A stretch of DNA of 64,000 bases. Origin: Guyanagaster necrorhizus. Lineage: Eukaryota > Basidiomycota > Agaricomycetes > Agaricales > Physalacriaceae. Under the pieces are notes generated by a model, which was not told where the DNA came from, did not search any database, and saw only the letters and a list, made by a program, of their open reading frames with translations. Positions 9,019 through 21,300 of the stretch are shown piece after piece (position 1 is the stretch's first letter; each line of letters begins with the position of its first letter). The position numbers were made by a program, and so were the translations under genes. The stretch is from positions 2,830,490 to 2,894,489 of the forward strand of contig NW_025064880.1 in NCBI RefSeq assembly GCF_019112545.1. Reading direction: 5' to 3'.

Positions 9019-12016
9019 GCGGCTGAAGGGCTGCACTTCGCTGGTGATTTGCGCTAGTAAAAACTAGAAGCGAGTTCACCGTCTTGATACTGTCAAGAGC
9101 TAGCATTCGTTTAGAAGGATTGGAGTATGCATTACATCGTTTAATTGCTCTGTCGCTATCGTGCTATGTATAGCTGTTCTTTGTTTTTTTGTCCGTTGTG
9201 GCGCTTTCTTAGTGTATTCTTAATTAATTGTCTAGAGTCTTTATTGTGTTCTCGTAATGCTATCGTTGCTTTGTTACTGCTATAGTTTTCGATCTGTACC
9301 TACATTGTAAAGCGCGGTATGTACGTATAATACAACACAACTGTCGTAAATCTTGACATTTCATCTGAATCATGTTCCCTTCGCTACTGTCATTGAAGTT
9401 ACAAAGGAACTATCTGCAATGGAACTTGAGTGCCATCAGCCAACTTTCCCGTAACAATCGGAAGACAACTTTGCGTCCCCGGCGCGTCCAGTAGCCCCAC
9501 GTCTTTAGGAAGCTTGAACTCAAAGTTGCTGAGAAGCTCGACAGTGATTTTTGGATCTCCGCAATCCTGTAGACTTCGTAAGACAACGAACAACCAGTTG
9601 GAAGGCCGTCATTATCGATGAGCCCACCAGCAAGTCCGTTGGAGACTTATGTATAGCCTAGGATGCTATATACTGTTATCGTGGCTACTTGGTATACGCA
9701 AAACTCATCAAGTGATATCCCATGCAATGACAAGTCGCATACCCAAGGTAGGTAGTTGCATCATGCCACATAAGCTGGCTATGTGCAGTGCGAACCACAT
9801 GGAGCCTCCGCCCTCGAACCGACCCACACAAGCCATGCTATAAAGTCGTCAAGGGACCCGAGGACATCGTCGGTCCTCCGCCGGCGCCACTCAGCCTTCC
9901 TCCGCCCCTCATCGACAAGTTCCTGCTCCTGCCCACGAATATAAAGATGTAACTACATAGTAAAGTATTGGAATTCTCTTGCCCTATTCATTGTCTGACC
10001 GGACTCAGGCCCGCCCCGATTAGAGTGATACCTCACTTGATCAAGTGCGGAATTTGTTGAACATTTTCTCAAAACACTTGCCTATCTATGAGGCTGGATA
10101 GGATATCGGACCGCAGCTTGGCGATAGATATAGATCGGGGCGCAAGTAGGTCATAATACGTAACAAGCTAACCTGTCGGGTTTCATCGGACCAGTGATGA
10201 GTTCAAGTCGCTAATCGGCCGATCCTTTTTCCGCTGGGACACCAAACTAACTTGTACTTGTATTTATTCTTTCTTTAACAGTAAGTTCAGGAAACTGGAA
10301 AAGGAGGATACTCCTCACTGATGTTTCGTAATTTTTGTTGATAAGAAACAGGGACTAGAATATCTTCGGCGCCGCTGCTACGATAGCCATTGAGATCTTT
10401 TGTATTCATGACGGCCCGTGTGGGCACAGGAGTGATATATTGATTTCTCGTAAGCCGCATACCGCTGTTAATAGGGCACCTCAAGCTCTCGACGGCGCGA
10501 TTACGGTATCCATATGAAAGCACCCGTACAACCGTATTATACGGTGTCGGCCCGAAGCTCTAGTTCAGCTCTAGAGGCAGAACGTGGTTTCGTCGAATTC
10601 GCCGTCTCTTGTTAGCAGGGGAATGGACCAGAAGGCAGGAAATTTCACATACCACGGCTTAAATCATAACAACCGATAGAAAATGGACAAAAACAAATTA
10701 CATACTAAGCGATGGTAAGTGATGAAACAGTGACGAATTTAAATTCACGTACCTTCACAAATTCTCTCTTTTCGTAACTGGCACCAGCTCGAGCTCGACT
10801 AGGTCTTCTGGTGAACAGTCTAGTTTCCACAAATGACATATTCGATCGCTTTAGATAAAATTCCCTGCTCGTTATGAATAGGCCGCAGCTCAGACAAAAG
10901 CTTCTCCCGTCCAGACAGGTTCAACAATGTTATTCGTGAAATCAGCTTTTCGAAATGGATGCGAGTATAATAATACTTTCGGGTCGGAAGTGGTTGAACC
11001 GGTGTACAGCTGGTCTTCTCTTTCGCATGTCATACTCCAAGGGGGAAGCAGTTTGGAAAACGTTTCCGGTCTAGAAGTGCGATCTTTGGATCCCAACAAA
11101 GTTCATCAGCGCCATCGATGTGTTGCCCATAGACTGCGTAATAATCAATCAATGGCAGATTGATTAGTACGTCGAAAGTAAATTGCGTGCTGGTCGGAGC
11201 TTGTAAAGGAGGATGCTGCTGCTGCATCCAAGGAGGAGCGAGAAGGTAACTTGAAGGTTGATGAAGAACAGCGTAGCGCCAAAATAACTTTCCATGCGTG
11301 ACCAGTGAGGCCGTGTGATGATCAGCATGTAATGCAGCGCGTGGTGAAATCCGCAGTTGATCGATACGCATAATCCACGGAGCTTGGGACGAGCACCAAC
11401 AGCGAGGGAGACGTAAAGAGATATCTGAGCCCAGGAGTAATCGCGAGTTCCAGGGGGTGGGGGGGCGACTATTTTATTTAGGCAGACGAGCTCCTAAAAT
11501 ACCCCAGAATATGTGACCCTGAGGACGTCAACGATAATCTTAGTACGTTGTGCTCCTATACGTCCCCCTTGCATCCCCCCCTCCTCCACGTCTCGATCGC
11601 TGCAGCCGTCGGTAGTAAATTGACCCCGTCGTCGTGGCGACCCGACATTTTAGAGACCGGAGACACAATAATTATCCCTGTCATTTTGATGACACTGCTT
11701 ATTTGACCCTTGTTTCAACTTCACCACTTTTTACGACCTGCAACGACGAAAGAACGAAAAACGACCAAGCCACAAGCAACGCACGAGACCCCGATTCGAT
11801 ATCAGAAGGAATTTACGTAAGTTGCGTGCATGGGAACATTTGCAAAAAAAAATTACTCACGCACGTCTTTGCACCGACCCTCTTTCATTCTTCTTCGGTT
11901 TGTGTTTCCCACTAGTGTCTTTCCTTGACTTTTTGTATGGATTGAAAAGACCTTGAAAATTAAGATGTGTATGTGCTTTCTCTCCTTCTGACAACGAGGA
12001 AGCTGATGTGGCTTAG
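9019..12016. other. About 3 kb with no convincing complete gene
   Basis: Short ORFs occur on both strands. Examples are 10287-10523 minus (78 aa), and 10890-11099 plus 11030-11371 minus, which overlap in different frames and might be pieces of one spliced hypothetical gene. None shows a recognisable domain except the possible P450 tail listed separately. The final few hundred bases (11.5-12.0 kb) probably contain the promoter and first exon(s) of the Ser/Thr-rich gene. Confidence 0.35.
9399..9593 (-). pseudogene. Possible cytochrome P450 C-terminal fragment
   Basis: The minus-strand ORF ends in LLSNFEFKLPKDVGLLDAPG followed by SCLPIVTGKLADGTQVPLQI and VPL-stop. Fungal P450s commonly end in a similar pattern: an FEF strand, an RP-V-G segment and a PL-V-L tail. 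A CTACAG acceptor just upstream of DCGDPK is compatible with a last exon. I could not find the heme-binding FxxGxxxC motif or the K-helix ExxR upstream, so if this is a P450 it is only a remnant. The resemblance is weak and could be accidental. Confidence 0.25.
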
Positions 12017-13375
12017 CGGAAACCACCACGAGTGCGAGTGTGTCGCTGTCGACGACCGATCTCACCACGTCGACCTCCGACACAGCCACAGCGACACAGA
12101 CAACGGCGACCTTGACCACGACATCGTCGTCGACCTCGGCGGTTACAGTAACCTCGACGACCTCGACAGCTTTGACGACCTCAACGTCGTCTTCGTCGAC
12201 TATATCAACAACGAGCACTACTGGCACGACATCCAGCACCACTTTGTTGACGACTGCTACCACTTCGTCTACCACCTTGAATACGGAGACTACCTCGAGT
12301 ACGACCGATTTAACCGCCGTAACACCCGTTATTACTACCACCACCTCAAGCAGCTCATCGACGAGCGAAATCATTACAACAAATGATACTGGAGGGATCA
12401 CGACGGTGACCACGGTGATCCCGATTACTTCAAGTACTGGGGCAGCAACAGGCAGTAGTGCAGCAGCAGCAGCCGCGTCGAGCAGCAGTTCGAGTTCCAG
12501 CGGGGGGTGCGTCTGTTCGTTTCCTCCTACATTACTCCGACTAATTCCCACCGGTCAGATTTTGGAACAACAAAGGCGCAGTCGCGGGTGTATTCACCGT
12601 CGTCGGACTGATCGGCGTCGCGCTTCTCGTAGTTCTCGTTACCACGACCATCCGCCGACGTCGCGCACGACAATTTGACCAAGAGCTTGCAGAAGCGGCT
12701 GCTGCTGCTCCCGGTCCCGTACCTGTATACCTCGACGACGACGACGACTTTCCTACTCGCAACAAGATGGTGGGTGGTGGTGGTGGGTTCTCGGACGCGT
12801 CCAGTCATGGCACGTACGCGCAGAACCCCATGTCGACAGAGAGCTATGGAATGAGCGAGATTCCTGCTGCGACTGATTACGGACAGGCTGGAATTGGGGT
12901 GAGTAGGACGAGGAGCATGGGTGGTCTTCCTGGGGCCGGGGGATGGCTGAATGCAGGGGAAGGAGCCTCGCCGTATCCTGTGTTCATGCAGGCTGGAGCG
13001 CCGCAGCATCCAGGGTACTACACCGACGTCAATAACACAGTCCCTGTGGCACCCCAAGCGGCGTATGGCGCCTACGGTGAACCCCTGTATCCGGAACGGC
13101 AGCAGTCGCCACCGCAATCGTACCCTGACACTACGACGTCGGATTTATCGAGGCAGGGATCCCAATCGTTGCTCAGCACCGCCACTTCCCCGACAAGTCC
13201 CGGGGAGAGTTATGCTAGTCACTATCAGCCTGGGTTTGTCCTTCCGAATTCTTACGAAGGTGGCCAGCAACCCCAGCCGGAACTGGACGATGGGAGGCCG
13301 AAGATCCTCAAGGTCGGTTTATTTTTTTACTTTTGTTTTCTGGCGCTGATGTCTTTGCAGGTTGCGAATGAATGA
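12017..13375 (+). CDS. Ser/Thr-rich single-pass membrane protein (5' end unresolved)
   Basis: Exons 12017-12506, 12559-13312 and 13361-13375 join in frame across two short GT-AG introns. The extracellular part (about 150 residues) is almost pure Thr/Ser with an Ala/Ser tract, typical of an O-mannosylated stalk. Splicing at 12507-12558 creates GGFWNNKGAVAGVFTVVGLI, followed by GVALLVVLVTTTIRRRRARQ: one transmembrane helix with a basic stop-transfer. The cytoplasmic tail of about 240 residues is rich in Gly, Pro, Tyr, Gln and Ser (LDDDDDFPTRNK, then PSPxx-type low complexity) and ends in KVANE. The layout resembles fungal wall-stress sensor/Mid2-like proteins and the many Ser/Thr-rich one-TM proteins of mushrooms; the exact role is unknown. 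No in-frame ATG lies before the repeats, and a TTAG acceptor at 12013-12016 implies an upstream exon carrying the start and signal peptide, which I could not place. Confidence 0.75.
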
Positions 13376-15805
13376 TATACCGGGGCTTTGTTTATACTGT
13401 TCACTTAACTTTACCTTGTACTGTGGACTTGTTGCTACTAATTAATTTCCTTCTTGTTCTCCTTCCTCTTTTCCCTCTGCAAAACTTCTTTTTGTTCGTG
13501 CGCCACCCACGCGTCTGTATAGCTGCTAGGGTCCAATTACGGCAGCAGCTTACACGCGTACTTATAGATACCATTTACTGATACCATATCTCTGTTGCCT
13601 TCGCACCTTTTTTCCTTGATTCCTTTCACGAGGGGCTTCGCAAGTCAAGGATGGGTGCTAGCTTCAGTTCATAAATGTACTCGTCTCGATCATAACTTGG
13701 GCGCAAATACTGATTTGATTTGAACAGCCTTTCTGCTTGGCTTGATTCCCTTCACGGTGGTACCAATGACGGCGCGCAAAGGGTGCTAGGCTTCAAGCTT
13801 CGCGTCGTAAATGCACTCGCTACCGGGATCGAACACGCTTCGATCATAACACCAGTTTAAAGCCCGATAGTTCGGCAATGGGTCGGCGCACAATCTTGGG
13901 TTAGGGTTAGCCGTCTCTCTTACCTCTTCTGCCATGCTCTTACTAGCCTTGAATCCTTCAGACGCTCCGAAACCTCAGTCGACGGTAACCTAAATTATTC
14001 GGTTGGTTCTTTGCTTGCTCACGTCGTTCAGTAGGTCTACGCTATCACATTATTGATAGTATCAACACTTCTGACTATGCTTCAGTTCTAAGGTTTCATA
14101 CAGAGTTGGCTGGTGCTCCTCATGCCATTACGAGGCCGAGAAAAACACGAGATCTGATTAGTACCCGTACCTAGGACCTGTCAAGGGGCAATTAAGTCGG
14201 GGCTGTCCATCCCTGAAAAATTTACCCGATCCTTGATACGAATGAATTCCGCCAGGACTTTTGTATTGTCTCAGGTCCATCGCACCAGCCGCCAGGCGTC
14301 AACGCTTGAATCCAAATAAAGTTCTCGTACGTTTTGTTTGTTCTTTTTATCTAATTCGCATTTTGATGCCAATCCGTTTCAGTGGTCCCACGTTCGTGGC
14401 AAGCGGATCGTATTAATTTTTTAATCCATCATTCGGTTTTTTTGTTACGCCTTGTCGAGTTCTATCTGTGGCAGTGTCTCGCGATACAGGAATGATTCTT
14501 TGCCGATAGAGCCATGCCTAGGTTTCTTCATGCGATCAGAGCAGAGGCGTTCAGTGCCTAGTTTGGAAAAACCCTTTAGTCCCGCCTGCTACATTTGACT
14601 TTCCGCGCATGACCAGGTTAGTTCTACCTTTGGTGCTTTACCTGGGCCATTGCGTACTTTCCGTACCTTTTTCTGTAGAACCATGCTACTTATAGAACTG
14701 GCCTAGGACCGCATCACTCAAGGGACTCGTCTCCGTCCAGATTCGGCGACCTGCTCTGTTAGATTCATATGGTCTACTTATCGACCGTTTGGCGGCTCCG
14801 TTTTCATCGCCTCGAGGCGCTTGGTCATCCCAAAAATAGTAACAAGACTTTCCCAGCGCTTAGTAGCTGTAAATTGCGAGCGTCTCTCTCCCATCGATTA
14901 CAGAGCCTTTAGGGATCATTCCATCCCTGAAAATCTGAATACAGTCTGATTTAGGAAGTCGCTGCCATGTCATGGCGATGAACTATCGCCAATGCCCATG
15001 CGTCCTTTCGGATTCACAATGGTGGTATGATGTTGTCGCGCTTTACTACGCTAGTAATTCTCACATCATCAGGTTCAGAACTCTGAGAAGATGCATCTCG
15101 GACTCTGCTTATTTCCTGTATGCATGCGCCTCACTCTTAAAAAACGTTCGTGATCATCACATCATTCATTATTTCTTCCATCATGGATACGAGGAGAAAG
15201 ATATGCCTGGTGTAGCTGTCGTTTTCTCACACAACAGCGGAGCGCTTTTTTTAATCCAGTGTCGATAATTATAGTGGGGCAAGGGGGGGAGGATATTGAC
15301 GCCATCATCAGGTAAGTCCTTTATGCAATGCGGGGCTCTTTCCCCTTCAGTTTGAGCTACTGCTTAATTAAGTCCAGTAAACGCGATTTACTATTACATT
15401 CATTGTAGAAAGGTGGATAGCGTGTTTTCCGATAGGCTAACAATCTACTTTTCTCAGAGATGGTCGGTGTCTTCCTTCGCTCTCACACGGTCAAGTTGCT
15501 GTCAAGTTTATTTGACAGCCTGCACCGATCGGCTTATCGGCCCGGCTTCTTTCCTTGCTTCCCATATCACCCTCTGCTTCAAAATGTGCGTTATCTCTTT
15601 GATGCCATCGACGAGAGGCCGCCCAAGATTTTACCTCTCGAACTAGTGCGAATCCGAGTTTCCAGTTCTGCCAAGAGTCTCGGCCAGTCAAATACTCCGA
15701 TGTCATAGGTGCCGATGCCGGGTATGGGCAGTGCGCGCTCCACGGAGGGCCATATAATTGAAGTACCTGCGGTTCTACAGTGCTTGGATCTCTCCCCCAG
15801 TCATC
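13376..15805. other. About 2.4 kb intergenic, no gene seen
   Basis: Only short ORFs without domains (for example 14972-15268 plus and 15491-15934 minus). The minus-strand ORF overlaps the start of the 7-TM gene and is probably a shadow. A two-unit TTAGGG sequence near 13904-13915 is too short to mean anything. Confidence 0.4.
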
Positions 15806-17119
15806 ATGTCGTCTTCTCCAGAGTTCGAGCTGGAATTCCGCAATACTATGCTGAATGTGACCATGATGGAGTCGCTGGCGCATGGTTCGTAGCTTTTTTT
15901 TTTCTTTGCAGATAGGATAATCATTCATTAACATGGATGTGTAGGAATTTACACTACGGTAGTCGTGTTTACTCTGTGGATGATAGGTGTGCTACGTCGT
16001 GATTGGGTTTTTTCTTTTCACTGTCTTGACCTGTGATTCCTAGCTGTGAATGAGAAACACAGGGCGCGAATCTTTATGGGCGCTGTGATTGTTACAATGT
16101 ACCTTATCGCCACCACGCACCTGATAGTTCGGTGGTGCTATGTCCGAGGAGCGTTCATCAGTCATGGCCAAACGGACGAGACACAATTTGATTATCTGTT
16201 CAACGCACCGAAATGGATGCTTATCAGCTCCGTCTCATTTACTCTCAACACGATTATAGCCGACTTTGTCGTAGTAAGTCACCGTCAATTCGTTTTATAA
16301 AATGTTTCCAAGAGTTGAAGTCGAAGTACGTAAGGTTTGGCGCTGCTGGACCGTTTGGGAACAGAAGTGGATAGTCGCTGTGATACCCTCGCTGTGCAAT
16401 ATCGTCGGGATAGGCATGCGGTTGCGCGTTCCGTATTTTTGGTCGTTTTCTGACTCGTAAATTCTAGTTTTCGCTGGCTTCAGTATGTATCAGCAAGCGA
16501 CGACGCCACCACCAGGGAGCGCGTGGAGCGCAGCTCAGATCGACTGGCTCTTGCCGTACATGTGTATATCGGTGGCGGTAACCGTTGGTTGCACCACGCT
16601 TATCGTCTTCAGGATTTGGAATGCGCATCGCAGAACAGATAAACTCACCCAGCTCCAGTCCCATCGGTCTTACAAGTTCAGCAAGGTCATCTGTACATTG
16701 ATCGAGTCGGCTGCTATGTACGCCGTATCCATGATTGTCACGTTGGCATTCTACAAACAGGGAGGTCTCGACGCCAATTTTCCTATATCTATTACATCTA
16801 CCGTTACTGTGAGGTTGATTCCGTTCGCGCATGAGTCATTGAAATCTAATCGGATCGTCTACAGGGATTGGCTCCCGCACTTATAGTTGCGCAAGTAGTA
16901 TGTGGCAGTACAAGGCCTGCGACGATGTGGCAAGAACCGCCCAGGTCAATTCTAGAGTTCAACCGCACTCTTGACCCGACTAGCACGTTCCCCGCCATGC
17001 GTCTTGACATCCATGAAGATTCTGGGGCGTCAACGTCGTCGGATGAGAGACTTACAGAAAGGGAGTCAGATCCTGAAAAGGAATGGGGTAAGGATCAGGT
17101 CGGAGATGAGGCAGTTTAA
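15806..17119 (+). CDS. Seven-transmembrane fungal membrane protein
   Basis: Six exons (15806-15884, 15945-15986, 16044-16273, 16335-16413, 16468-16808, 16865-17119) sum to 1026 nt, 341 aa, all in phase. Seven hydrophobic segments follow in order: around YTTVVVFTLWMIAV, GAVIVTMYLIATTHLIV, LISSVSFTLNTIIADFVVV, WIVAVIPSLCNIVGIVFAG, YMCISVAVTVGCTTLIVF, IESAAMYAVSMIVTLAF, and TGLAPALIVAQVV. The VWRCWTVW signature after helix 3 is typical of a large agaricomycete 7-TM family, often called GPCR-like, without known ligands. The N-terminus faces out in such proteins. The cytosolic tail (about 70 residues) is acidic and Ser-rich (SGASTSSDERLTERESDPEK). Intron 4 needs a GC donor (ATAG|GCATGC); no GT choice keeps the frame. 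Function is inferred only as a possible receptor. Confidence 0.8.
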
Positions 17120-18222
17120 TGGCCAGTGGCCTATGATTGAAGTCGGGCTATAGAACAGGGATTGGGATGCATTTTTAAAATGTAACATTTATTCAATCTG
17201 TAAGCGTTTCTCCAAGCTGGAACTGTATGCTGAGCGACCGAGGTACATCACTTACTTGACCGTCTTAAATGACTCGGCAAGATCGTCTGGCCTATCTTTC
17301 GACCCGTGACTTGACTGTCTTCCGTCCTATCATTAATAATTGATCTGGTCTCCACATAACAGGGTAAAAATACCCAGTGCTATTGCTCTGCTGCTCTCAC
17401 GCTTGTCATCCATTTTCTCTATTATCTTCACGCAGCAACTGTCATGCCTTCTCCTGACTACTGTCATATCGGCTCCCTCGGCTCGTCGTATTTTTACTCG
17501 AAGATGAATGGTACCTGGCATCTTCAAGTTCCTTTCAGTGCTTTCGTTCTTGATAGAATTTGCCTCCTCTGGTGTTCCGCTATGTCTGCGAAATGCACCA
17601 TACGATGTTCTCTCTCGGGGCGATAGGAAACCTGCAAATGGGCTACGTCTGATCATGAGGCCCACAGAGCAGACCATCTGCCTTCTCTTCTATGCGGTTG
17701 GCTTTGTTTGTGCAGCCCTTCCTTTTCACAGAACCATTCCTATTTCTCCACCTGATGCTACACGAGGCTGTTGGCCGGTTTCCTACGTATGTAGGGAGTT
17801 GCCTCGTTGTGATGCATTTATGTGTTATAGAATACTGTTCTTCGATGCTTATTGGTCAGTCCCGATATCAGCTGCCCTTGGACGCGGTGTTATTGTTCTC
17901 GTGGGTTCCTTGCGTCAATCTCCTCATTCACACCGCACATGTTTCTGCCGGCGTATCTTCAGTCTTCAAATTTTTTGAATCTTGAATCCGGGATATAGAA
18001 AGCGTAAGGTCTGTCATTGTAAGTTATAGCACATGAAGGGACCTACAGATATTATTTTTGATCCCTTTGTTAAGTTACTAGAGTCATGTACCACACGCGT
18101 CGTCCTTGACAACTTCTTACCCTTGTTCTTGTCTGTCTTGATTGGTTGATACGGAGCGAACAAAGCGCCGGCTATACCCGGTAGCTTTGCACGTTCCTGT
18201 CGGCATCGCGGCCAGCCACGAG
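17120..18222. other. Intergenic stretch upstream of the intact Argonaute gene
   Basis: One 156-aa plus-strand ORF (17508-17978) overlaps others in different frames. It has some hydrophobic stretches but no recognisable domain and no clear splice context, so I do not call it a gene. Confidence 0.35.
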
Positions 18223-18270
18223 ATATAAAGGGAATACTTCTGATTAGAATCAGCGCAGGATCGCCTTCCT
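18223..18270 (+). promoter_or_regulatory. Argonaute core promoter: TATA box plus conserved GGATCGCCTTCCT
   Basis: ATATAAA at 18223-18229 lies about 90 bp before the ATG, and GGATCGCCTTCCT lies at 18258-18270. Both recur in the same order upstream of pseudocopies A and B, with the 13-bp element about 56-58 bp from the ATG in the intact gene and copy A. Retention while surrounding bases diverged hints at a functional initiator or 5'-UTR element. Confidence 0.6.
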
Positions 18271-18315
18271 GAACACTCATCTAACCTTTTTTTCTGCTTT
18301 GCATTTACTATCGAG

Positions 18316-21300
18316 ATGACACCCCCGCGAATGGCACCCGGTCAACGAGGAGGGTCTCCCTACCCTGCTACCCCGCAGCGTGGAGGAACTCCTCGAGGGC
18401 GAGGTGGCGCACGAGGTGGAGGAGCCGCTGGGCGACAAGGCGGTCCCAGCGTCTCTGTTGCATGTAAGTTCTGCGATGTTTAGAAAGAAAAAAATCTATT
18501 ATTGTTGTTTTAATTCCTTATCGTTTGATTCTTTAAGCTGCTGTAGAGGCCATCGGTGTTCGTCGTCCAGGATTCGGTACGGCGGGTAGGGCAACTACAG
18601 TTCGCGTAAATGCATGCGAAATGAATGTCCCTGACATCACTGTTTACCATTATGACGGTAAAGTTTTTTTTTTTTTGTTTCCGTCGCGGTGGCTAACATG
18701 TTTCTAGTTGGTTCGTATCTTCAAGATCTATCATCGAATCTATAGAACGAACGACCTTTGATTTCTCTAGTGATTGACAAGACACTCCGGGCGGCGTTTA
18801 ACTTGAAGTTAATCGTGGCTCTGCAAAAGCAGTACCCCGATGTTTTTATCAAAGCAGCTGTGTATGATGGGAAGAAGAATTTGTATACGAGCCACAGGTT
18901 GGATTTTGGTACTGGGAATTCTCGCCAGGTACGTTTCTTGACCCATCGAATTGTATGATTTATCTTAATGAATGCAGTTCAACGTGACTATATCGGAAGA
19001 TTCTCGCGTGTCCAATTTCAAGGTCACCGTCACGGAGGCGAGAGAGATTAACATGGAGTAACTCTCATTCATCTATTGAGTAAGATAAGAACTGATTGTC
19101 CGTAGAGTGCTTAGCAGATACGCGGCTGGTCAGCAGTCGTGGGACGAAAACATATCTACTGCTCTTACAGTACGCGTCGTTTTCGTTGACTACGTGACGT
19201 GACTTCGAACTCTCTAGGCCTTGAACATTGTGATTCGGATGGAGCCATCTCTCACCTATCCATTCCGAGTGCGCTCGTTCTATAGTGACAAGATCAAGGC
19301 GCCGCTAGCCAATACAGGGTTAGAAGCCTGGCAAGGGTACTTTCAGTCGGTTAGGCCCGCTTTGAATCGTCTGATCGTCAATATCGATATTTCCACCGGC
19401 GTGATGTTCAAACCTGGTTCGCTAATGGAAACCTGTCTTGAATTCTTCACCGGGAATCGCAAAAACAATCCAGACAGCTATTTACGAACATCTGGACCTC
19501 AGGCGTTACCTCCGCTGCAGAGACGTCGTCTGCAAACATTTCTTTTTGGCCTCAAGGTGGAGGCCGAATCGGCCGCAGGTATCAAGAAAGTTTATCCCAT
19601 CCACAAACTGTCTGAGCGGGACGCTGCTTCGACTGTTTTCACTCCGGCTGGTGGTGCACAGACTAACGTGGCGCAATACTACGCTCGGGCCAATCGGCCT
19701 CTACGGTATGCCAATATTATATGCATCCAGGTATGAACTATATTGTCGTAGCCCAGGAAACATGTTGACTGTCTGCTAGACTGCGAAAGGTGCCGTGATA
19801 CCTCTAGAGCGATGTTACATTTTACGCGGTCAGCTTTCTCGTGCTGAACTATCCCCGGATGCTACACGAGCCATGGTTGAGTTTGCGACGAAGAAACCCG
19901 ATGATCGATTGAGGGCAATCCAGACTGGGATTCAGGTTCATTTTTTGTTCTACTAATGCTATTTACTCATGTTCCCTCAGGTTCTTGCGTATGGACAATC
20001 CCAATACGTCCGCGATTTTGGACTAGACATCAAGAGCGCTTCCTTACCCATGGATATTCCAGCACGGATACTCAACGCACCGGAGCTCAAATACGGGCAA
20101 GGATCCAAGCAAGAGTTGGTGGTGAGTATTTGACTTATTGGAATACGTAAACCTTCTCGCTAAATCATTGCTTGTCAGCGACCGAGGGATGGAGCTTGGA
20201 ACCTGTAAGTACCAGTTCCTCACCAAAAAGTTTGCATGATCTGACATTTCCCAGTGTGGACAAGAAATTTTTCAGGCCGATGTCTTTCGGGGTTTGGATG
20301 GTCGTGATATTCGTTCCACAGAATCGCTTTAGTCCAGACGATGCGAAAAGAACAATAACCGGGCTTGTTCGTGGATGCGAAGCTGTTGGTGAGCTATACT
20401 TTTCGCTTTCGGAAAGGTTTCAGGTCCTGACTATCCTTCCAGGCATGCCGGTGCAAGATAAACAACCACTCTTTGTCTACAGGAACCCCCAGAGTAACGT
20501 TGATAAGGCCTGTAGACAGCGATTGAGACTTGTGACGCAACGCTAATGCCTTTTGATAGTCTATCGTGGACGCGGTTACGCAATGTCGAAATGAGCGCAA
20601 AACGACACCAGTCTTTATTGTGTGTATCCTTCCTGATGGGAGTAACGCGGACTTGTACACGGCAGTTAAACAGTAAGTACAGTTATCGCTTCCAGATCTA
20701 GAAGAATTATTGATGAGTGCCATCTTAAGCTGTGGTGATGTTAAGGTCTGTGGACAGCGACTTTTGTTGTTCGTTGTTTTGTTTACTGACTTTCTTTTAC
20801 AGAGGGGCGTCGCTAACCAATGCCTTCGGGTTGGTAAATGTCGAAACGCTAGAGATCAGTACTGGGCAAACGTCGCACTGAAGTATGTTTTACAATATCC
20901 TCGATCCTTGGATGGGGAGACTGAACGACTGAACTTTCTGTAGGATTAATGCAAAGCTGGGTGGTGTCAATGTCATCCCGGCAGCAGCTACACTTTCCGA
21001 TCCCCGACAGCCAACGATTGTCATGGGTAAGTCAATTATAATGCGTCGTAGCGTAGCTGATGGAGTGTACAGGTGCGGATGTCATGCATCCTGCTCCGGG
21101 CAGTCAAACGCCGTCGTATGCTGCGGTAGTGGCCAACATAGATTCTAGCGGTGCGCGATACATAGCCAAGACGACGCTTCAGCTAGGCAGGCAGGAGATG
21201 ATTGGCGATTTGCGCACGATGGCGAAGGTTTGATCAAATGTCTATGTTCACTATTTATACATGACTTATTGTACGACAGGATCTGCTCGTAGCCTATATG

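Noticed and set aside
11853..12551. 232-codon Val-rich minus-strand ORF
   Set aside because: Exact shadow of the Thr/Ser-rich repeat; the plus-strand gene has matching introns and a transmembrane helix.
13900..13918. TTAGGG-like telomere repeat
   Set aside because: Only two units, isolated, no array.
17508..17978. 156-codon plus-strand ORF
   Set aside because: Overlaps other open frames, no domain, no splice context, no similarity to neighbours that I can see.
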